Source of the DNA: an uncultured Clostridia bacterium
GTDB taxonomy: Bacteria; Bacillota; Clostridia; Peptostreptococcales; Anaerovoracaceae
Assembly (NCBI GenBank): GCA_945928865.1
Contig: CAMENZ010000002.1
Coordinates: 62,001-126,000, forward strand
Direction of reading: 5' to 3'
Length of the DNA stretch: 64,000 bases
The first letter of the stretch is position 1; each line of letters starts with the position of its first letter. The translations under genes were made by a program, and so were the position numbers. Shown here piece by piece: positions 60,538 through 64,000 of this stretch. A model generated the notes under the pieces. That model did no database searches. It was given only the letters and a program-made list of their open reading frames with translations, and was not told where the DNA came from.

Positions 60538-63500
60538 ATGAAAAATATAATGATAAAATCTATCATAAGGGAAATAAAAAAAAGCTTTTCAAGATGGTTC
60601 GCCATCACTGCCATAATCGCCTTAGGGGTAGGTTTTTTTGCAGGCTTAAAAGTATGCAAAGAATCTTTTTGGATTACAGGAGATAACTTTTTAAAGGAGC
60701 ATAACTTCTTCGACTTTAAACTTCTATCCACCTTAGGATTCGATGATGACAGTGTAAAAGAAATAGCTAAAACCAAAGGTATTTCAATGGCTGAAGGCTC
60801 TTATTCATCAGATATAATAGTTCAACTTTCCAATAATGGAAAAAACTCTAATAAGGATTCCTTAAGCGATTCAGTTGCAAAATTTCACACCATAAGTAAA
60901 AATATTTCAACGCCAAGTCTTATTGTGGGGAAAATGCCAAAAACCAACAGTGAATGTTTAGTAGATGCTAACAGGTTTTCTAAAGAAGATATAGGAAAAA
61001 CCTTATACATCTCAGATTCCAATACAGAAGAAACCTTAAAAAATTTAGCCTTTAATTCTTACAAGATTACCGGTTTAGCTAAGTCACCACTCTATCTCAA
61101 CTACGAAAGAGGCTCAACTTCCTTAGGAGATGGCACCGTAAGTTACTTTGTGTATATTCCGGAAGAAGGCTGGAATATGGATTTCTTTACCGAAGTCTAT
61201 GTCACCCTGGAAAAGGGTGGTGCCATTTTTTCAGACGAATATATAAACAATGCTAAAAAACTGGAAAAACCTTTAGAAAAGGTTCTCGAAACCACCGCTA
61301 AACAAAGATATGACTCTGTGTTGGATAAGGTCAATTCTAAATTATCCAAGGCAGAAGCTAAACTTGCTAAAGCAAAATCACAGCTAAAAAAAGGTGAAGC
61401 GAAATTAAAAACTAAGGAAATTCAGTTACTCCAAAATCAATCAAAAATTTTAAAAGCAGAAAAAGAAATTAAAAATAATAAAATCCTTTTAAAAGAAAAA
61501 GAGAAAGAACTAAGCCAAGCCAAAACGGAATTAGAAGAAGGCTGGAAAAAATACAAATCAGGCTTAGAAGAACTTTCTAACAATAAGGCTTTAGCTTATG
61601 AAGAATTAAAACCCTTAGAAACCGCCCTAAATCAAGCTAACGGTACGCCTTCATACGAGCAAGTGTTGTTGCAGTATAACAGGGCAAAGGAAAAAATAGA
61701 TGAAAATTTCAAAGAAGCCGAAGCAGCCTTGAACAATACAAAAAAAACTTTGGAATTAAATGAAGCAAAATTATTAGCAGGTGAAAAAGAACTCTCAAAG
61801 GGTGAGCTTGAAATTTCTAAAGCTATAAAAAAATTGCAAGAGGGACAATCCACCCTTAAAGAAGGTAATAAAAAACTGGAAACAGCACATAAAAATCTAA
61901 AGAAAGCCAAAGATAAAATTTTTAGAGAGGAAGATAAATTCAGAAAAGCTAAAAACGAACTGAAAAAAATTAAAAATCCTACTACCTATGTTTTAGGTAG
62001 AGATACTAATGTTGGCTATGTATGTTTTGAAAGTGATACTAACATTGTAGACGGTATCGCCAAAGTATTTCCTATATTTTTCTTTTTAGTAGCCGCCTTA
62101 GTGGTTATGACAACTATGACACGAATGGTAGATGAACAAAGAACACAGATAGGAACTATGAAAGCTTTGGGATATGGCAAAATACAAATACTTTTGAAAT
62201 ATGTTTTCTATGCCCTTAGTGGTGCTTTGGTAGGTGGATTTTGCGGATTCTACTTAGGTTCCCATCTTTTCCCTGCGACAATTTGGAAAGCTTATGGAAT
62301 CATGTACGGTTTTGCCCCACTGACTTTTTATATAAATCCTTCTATAGGAAGTTTATCTATTTTGGTGGCTGTCATCTGTGCAGTAGGTACCACTATTTAC
62401 TCTTGTTATGGAGAACTTTTAGAGGTTCCTGCTCAACTAATACGACCTAAAGCCCCCGCCTTAGGGAAAAGAATTTTTTTGGAAAAAGTGTCTTTTATAT
62501 GGAAACGCCTAAGTTTTCTACATAAGGTTACAGCGAGAAATATATTCAGATACAAAAAAAGATTTTTCATGATGGTAATGGGAATCTGCGGTTGCACCGC
62601 ATTGCTCCTAACAGGTTTGGGATTAAACGATTCAATTAAAGGTGTAGTCGATGCACAGTACGATGAAATAATGCACGCCGATTACATAGTTAATTTCGAT
62701 AGAGCCTTAAGAGATGAAGAAAAAACAGACTTCTTAAAAGAAAACAAAAATATAATAAAAGATGCCCTGTTCACATACAATGTATCCATGGATGCCAGAT
62801 ATGGTAAAAAAACAAAATCCGTAAATTTAGTGGTTTGTAACGAAAAAGATAAAATAGAGAAATTTATAGACATTCATGATGAAGACGGGAAAAAGCTTAA
62901 CTTCCCTAAAAAAGGTGACTGTATAGTAAATTCCAACCTTGCCCTAAGACTTGGCCTCAAAATAGGCGATACCATAACTCTTAGAGATAGCGATATGAAT
63001 GAAGTAAGAGGTAAAATCAGCGGTCTATGTGAGAATTTCGTATATAACTATATGTATATCAACAAGGAAACCTATCAAGCTCAACAAGGAGATTTTGAAA
63101 TGAATTCCGCCTTCCTTCTAGGAGTAAAGGATAATGCTAACAAATTACAAAATCCTAGCGAGGGAGCTGCTCAATTAATGAAAAGCGATCATGTGGCTGC
63201 TGTATCCATATCTCAAGCCTTTAGAGATAGAATTTCTAATATGATGAAAAGCCTGGATTATGTCGTTGCTCTAGTAATAGCTTGTGCCGGAGCTTTAGCC
63301 TTCATAGTTTTATATAATCTGACAAACATAAATATCACCGAGCGAATTAGGGAAATTGCAACTATAAAGGTTCTGGGTTTTAATAGACGAGAAACCGCTT
63401 CCTATGTATTTAGAGAAAATCTGGCTCTTACAGGCATTTCAGCTTTAATAGGCTTGCCTCTAGGAAATCTTTTACACCTATTTGTAATGTCTCGAATCGT

Positions 63501-63654
63501 AGTAGACTTAATAAGCTTCCATATTCATATCAACCTGTTAAGCTACATACTTTCAGTAGTTATAACCTTCCTTTTCGCTCTGCTAGTTAATTTAGTACTG
63601 TTCTTCAAATTAGATAAAATAAATATGGCAGAATCACTAAAGTCCATTGAGTAA
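60538..63654 (+). CDS. Large FtsX-type ABC permease with extracellular coiled coil (cassette 2)
   Basis: 1038 residues from the ATG at 60538 (AGGAGG 6-7 nt upstream). First helix about 17-36, then an extracellular part containing a Lys/Glu-rich coiled coil (about 255-475, repeats such as SKAEAKLAKAKSQLKKGEAKL and ELSKGELEISKAIKKL). FtsX domain 1 lies at about 510-640 (TRMVDEQRTQIGTMKALGYGK), a second core at about 665-900, and FtsX domain 2 at the C terminus (NINITERIREIATIKVLGFNRRE). The architecture matches fused permeases of antimicrobial-peptide or lipid extrusion type. Substrate unknown; no two-component genes are adjacent. Confidence 0.9.
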   Translation: MKNIMIKSIIREIKKSFSRWFAITAIIALGVGFFAGLKVCKESFWITGDNFLKEHNFFDFKLLSTLGFDDDSVKEIAKTKGISMAEGSYSSDIIVQLSNNGKNSNKDSLSDSVAKFHTISKNISTPSLIVGKMPKTNSECLVDANRFSKEDIGKTLYISDSNTEETLKNLAFNSYKITGLAKSPLYLNYERGSTSLGDGTVSYFVYIPEEGWNMDFFTEVYVTLEKGGAIFSDEYINNAKKLEKPLEKVLETTAKQRYDSVLDKVNSKLSKAEAKLAKAKSQLKKGEAKLKTKEIQLLQNQSKILKAEKEIKNNKILLKEKEKELSQAKTELEEGWKKYKSGLEELSNNKALAYEELKPLETALNQANGTPSYEQVLLQYNRAKEKIDENFKEAEAALNNTKKTLELNEAKLLAGEKELSKGELEISKAIKKLQEGQSTLKEGNKKLETAHKNLKKAKDKIFREEDKFRKAKNELKKIKNPTTYVLGRDTNVGYVCFESDTNIVDGIAKVFPIFFFLVAALVVMTTMTRMVDEQRTQIGTMKALGYGKIQILLKYVFYALSGALVGGFCGFYLGSHLFPATIWKAYGIMYGFAPLTFYINPSIGSLSILVAVICAVGTTIYSCYGELLEVPAQLIRPKAPALGKRIFLEKVSFIWKRLSFLHKVTARNIFRYKKRFFMMVMGICGCTALLLTGLGLNDSIKGVVDAQYDEIMHADYIVNFDRALRDEEKTDFLKENKNIIKDALFTYNVSMDARYGKKTKSVNLVVCNEKDKIEKFIDIHDEDGKKLNFPKKGDCIVNSNLALRLGLKIGDTITLRDSDMNEVRGKISGLCENFVYNYMYINKETYQAQQGDFEMNSAFLLGVKDNANKLQNPSEGAAQLMKSDHVAAVSISQAFRDRISNMMKSLDYVVALVIACAGALAFIVLYNLTNINITERIREIATIKVLGFNRRETASYVFRENLALTGISALIGLPLGNLLHLFVMSRIVVDLISFHIHINLLSYILSVVITFLFALLVNLVLFFKLDKINMAESLKSIE

Positions 63655-63668
63655 TATCAATGGACTTT
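63639..63668 (+). terminator. Terminator of ABC cassette 2
   Basis: AAAGTCCATTGA (63639-63650) pairs perfectly with TCAATGGACTTT (63657-63668). The loop contains the permease stop codon. A T-rich tail follows. Confidence 0.8.
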
Positions 63669-63692
63669 ATTTCTATCCTTCTATTCAATTTA

Positions 63693-64000
63693 CTATTTAA
63701 TATAAATTTCCGCCTGCACATTGATTTCTCCATTAGGTAAAATAGACTTAAACCAATATACATTATTTTGGTTAGTACTAAAAATTTTCAGTTCATCACC
63801 AAGCTTTGCTTCGTTTACAAAGTGTAATCTTAATTTTTCCACCCTGCCTGTACCTGATATTAACTCCGTTATATAATCTAAAAACATATCTAGGGTATAT
63901 GTGTTATTCATATGCCCGTTTCTATCTATATCCCTTAAATAAACCCTTCTACTATCTATAAGTTTTAATTGACCTTCTATATCATCAGAAATCTTAAATT
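63693..64000 (-). CDS. Acyl-ACP thioesterase, C-terminal fragment
   Basis: The frame is open to the right edge, giving 102 residues of the C-terminal part. The segment RVYLRDIDRNGHMNNTYTLD holds the DxDRNGHxNN motif of the second hot-dog domain of FatA/FatB-like acyl-ACP thioesterases, which release fatty acids from acyl carrier protein. The catalytic region lies partly outside the window. An ATG at 63911 inside that motif is not the real start. It converges with ABC cassette 2. Confidence 0.75.
   Translation of the reverse strand, partial: FKISDDIEGQLKLIDSRRVYLRDIDRNGHMNNTYTLDMFLDYITELISGTGRVEKLRLHFVNEAKLGDELKIFSTNQNNVYWFKSILPNGEINVQAEIYIK

Noticed and set aside
1-64000. tRNA, rRNA, insertion sequences, prophage or attachment sites
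   Set aside because: None was recognised while reading both strands; a tRNAscan or IS search would be needed to exclude small or degenerate ones.

Overview
This is a low-GC (roughly one-third G+C by eye) chromosomal window from an anaerobic, Gram-positive, clostridia-like Firmicute. Supporting evidence: strong AGGAGG ribosome binding sites, sigma-A type promoters, a T-box riboswitch in front of ileS, SepF/DivIVA/ZapA division proteins, MutS2 and RqcH, and sortase-type surface anchors. The family cannot be fixed from sequence reading alone. No homology search was run; assignments rest on motifs and recognised family sequences.

Almost every gene is on the minus strand. The exceptions are a Nudix gene fragment at the left edge, a 38-residue zinc-ribbon ORF (11281-11397) and two ABC exporter cassettes (22162-26031 and 59820-63654). 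Reading left to right: CAP-domain secreted protein and a small P-loop protein (267-2087); rlmN and ileS with an Ile T-box (2157-6612); rpoZ, gmk, yicC, rqcH and a monoacylglycerol-lipase-like hydrolase (6641-11079); a flavin reductase with an unusual basic repeat tail (11499-12527); rluD-lspA-divIVA-yggT-sepF-yggS-HlyD-like (12573-17046); the ylxM-ffh-rpsP-khpA-rimM-trmD operon, transcribed from 20692 to 17076; sppA; ABC cassette 1.

The 26118-34936 stretch is a surface island: an LRR protein and a ten-repeat protein, both ending in a PRTG sorting signal, plus a secreted M13 metallopeptidase. It is followed by TPR, radical-SAM, argS, DUF523, mutS2, zapA, pheT, pheS and an rRNA methyltransferase gene. 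The right part is the division and cell-wall cluster, transcribed mraZ-rsmH-ftsL-PBP-murF-mraY-murD-ftsW-murG-ftsQ, then a 0.7-kb noncoding gap, then ftsZ. murE, murC and ftsA are not in the cluster. ABC cassette 2 diverges from mraZ, and an acyl-ACP thioesterase gene runs off the right edge.

The genes are mainly housekeeping: translation, protein targeting, ribosome rescue (RqcH, MutS2), septation and peptidoglycan synthesis. The least explained features are a 62-nt degenerate tandem repeat between ftsQ and ftsZ, a 38-bp perfect palindrome upstream of the repeat surface protein, helically phased TTACA repeats in front of the zinc-ribbon ORF, the flavin-reductase tail, and ABC cassette 1 with its membrane-anchored beta-domain protein. 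No CRISPR array, insertion sequence, tRNA or rRNA gene was seen.
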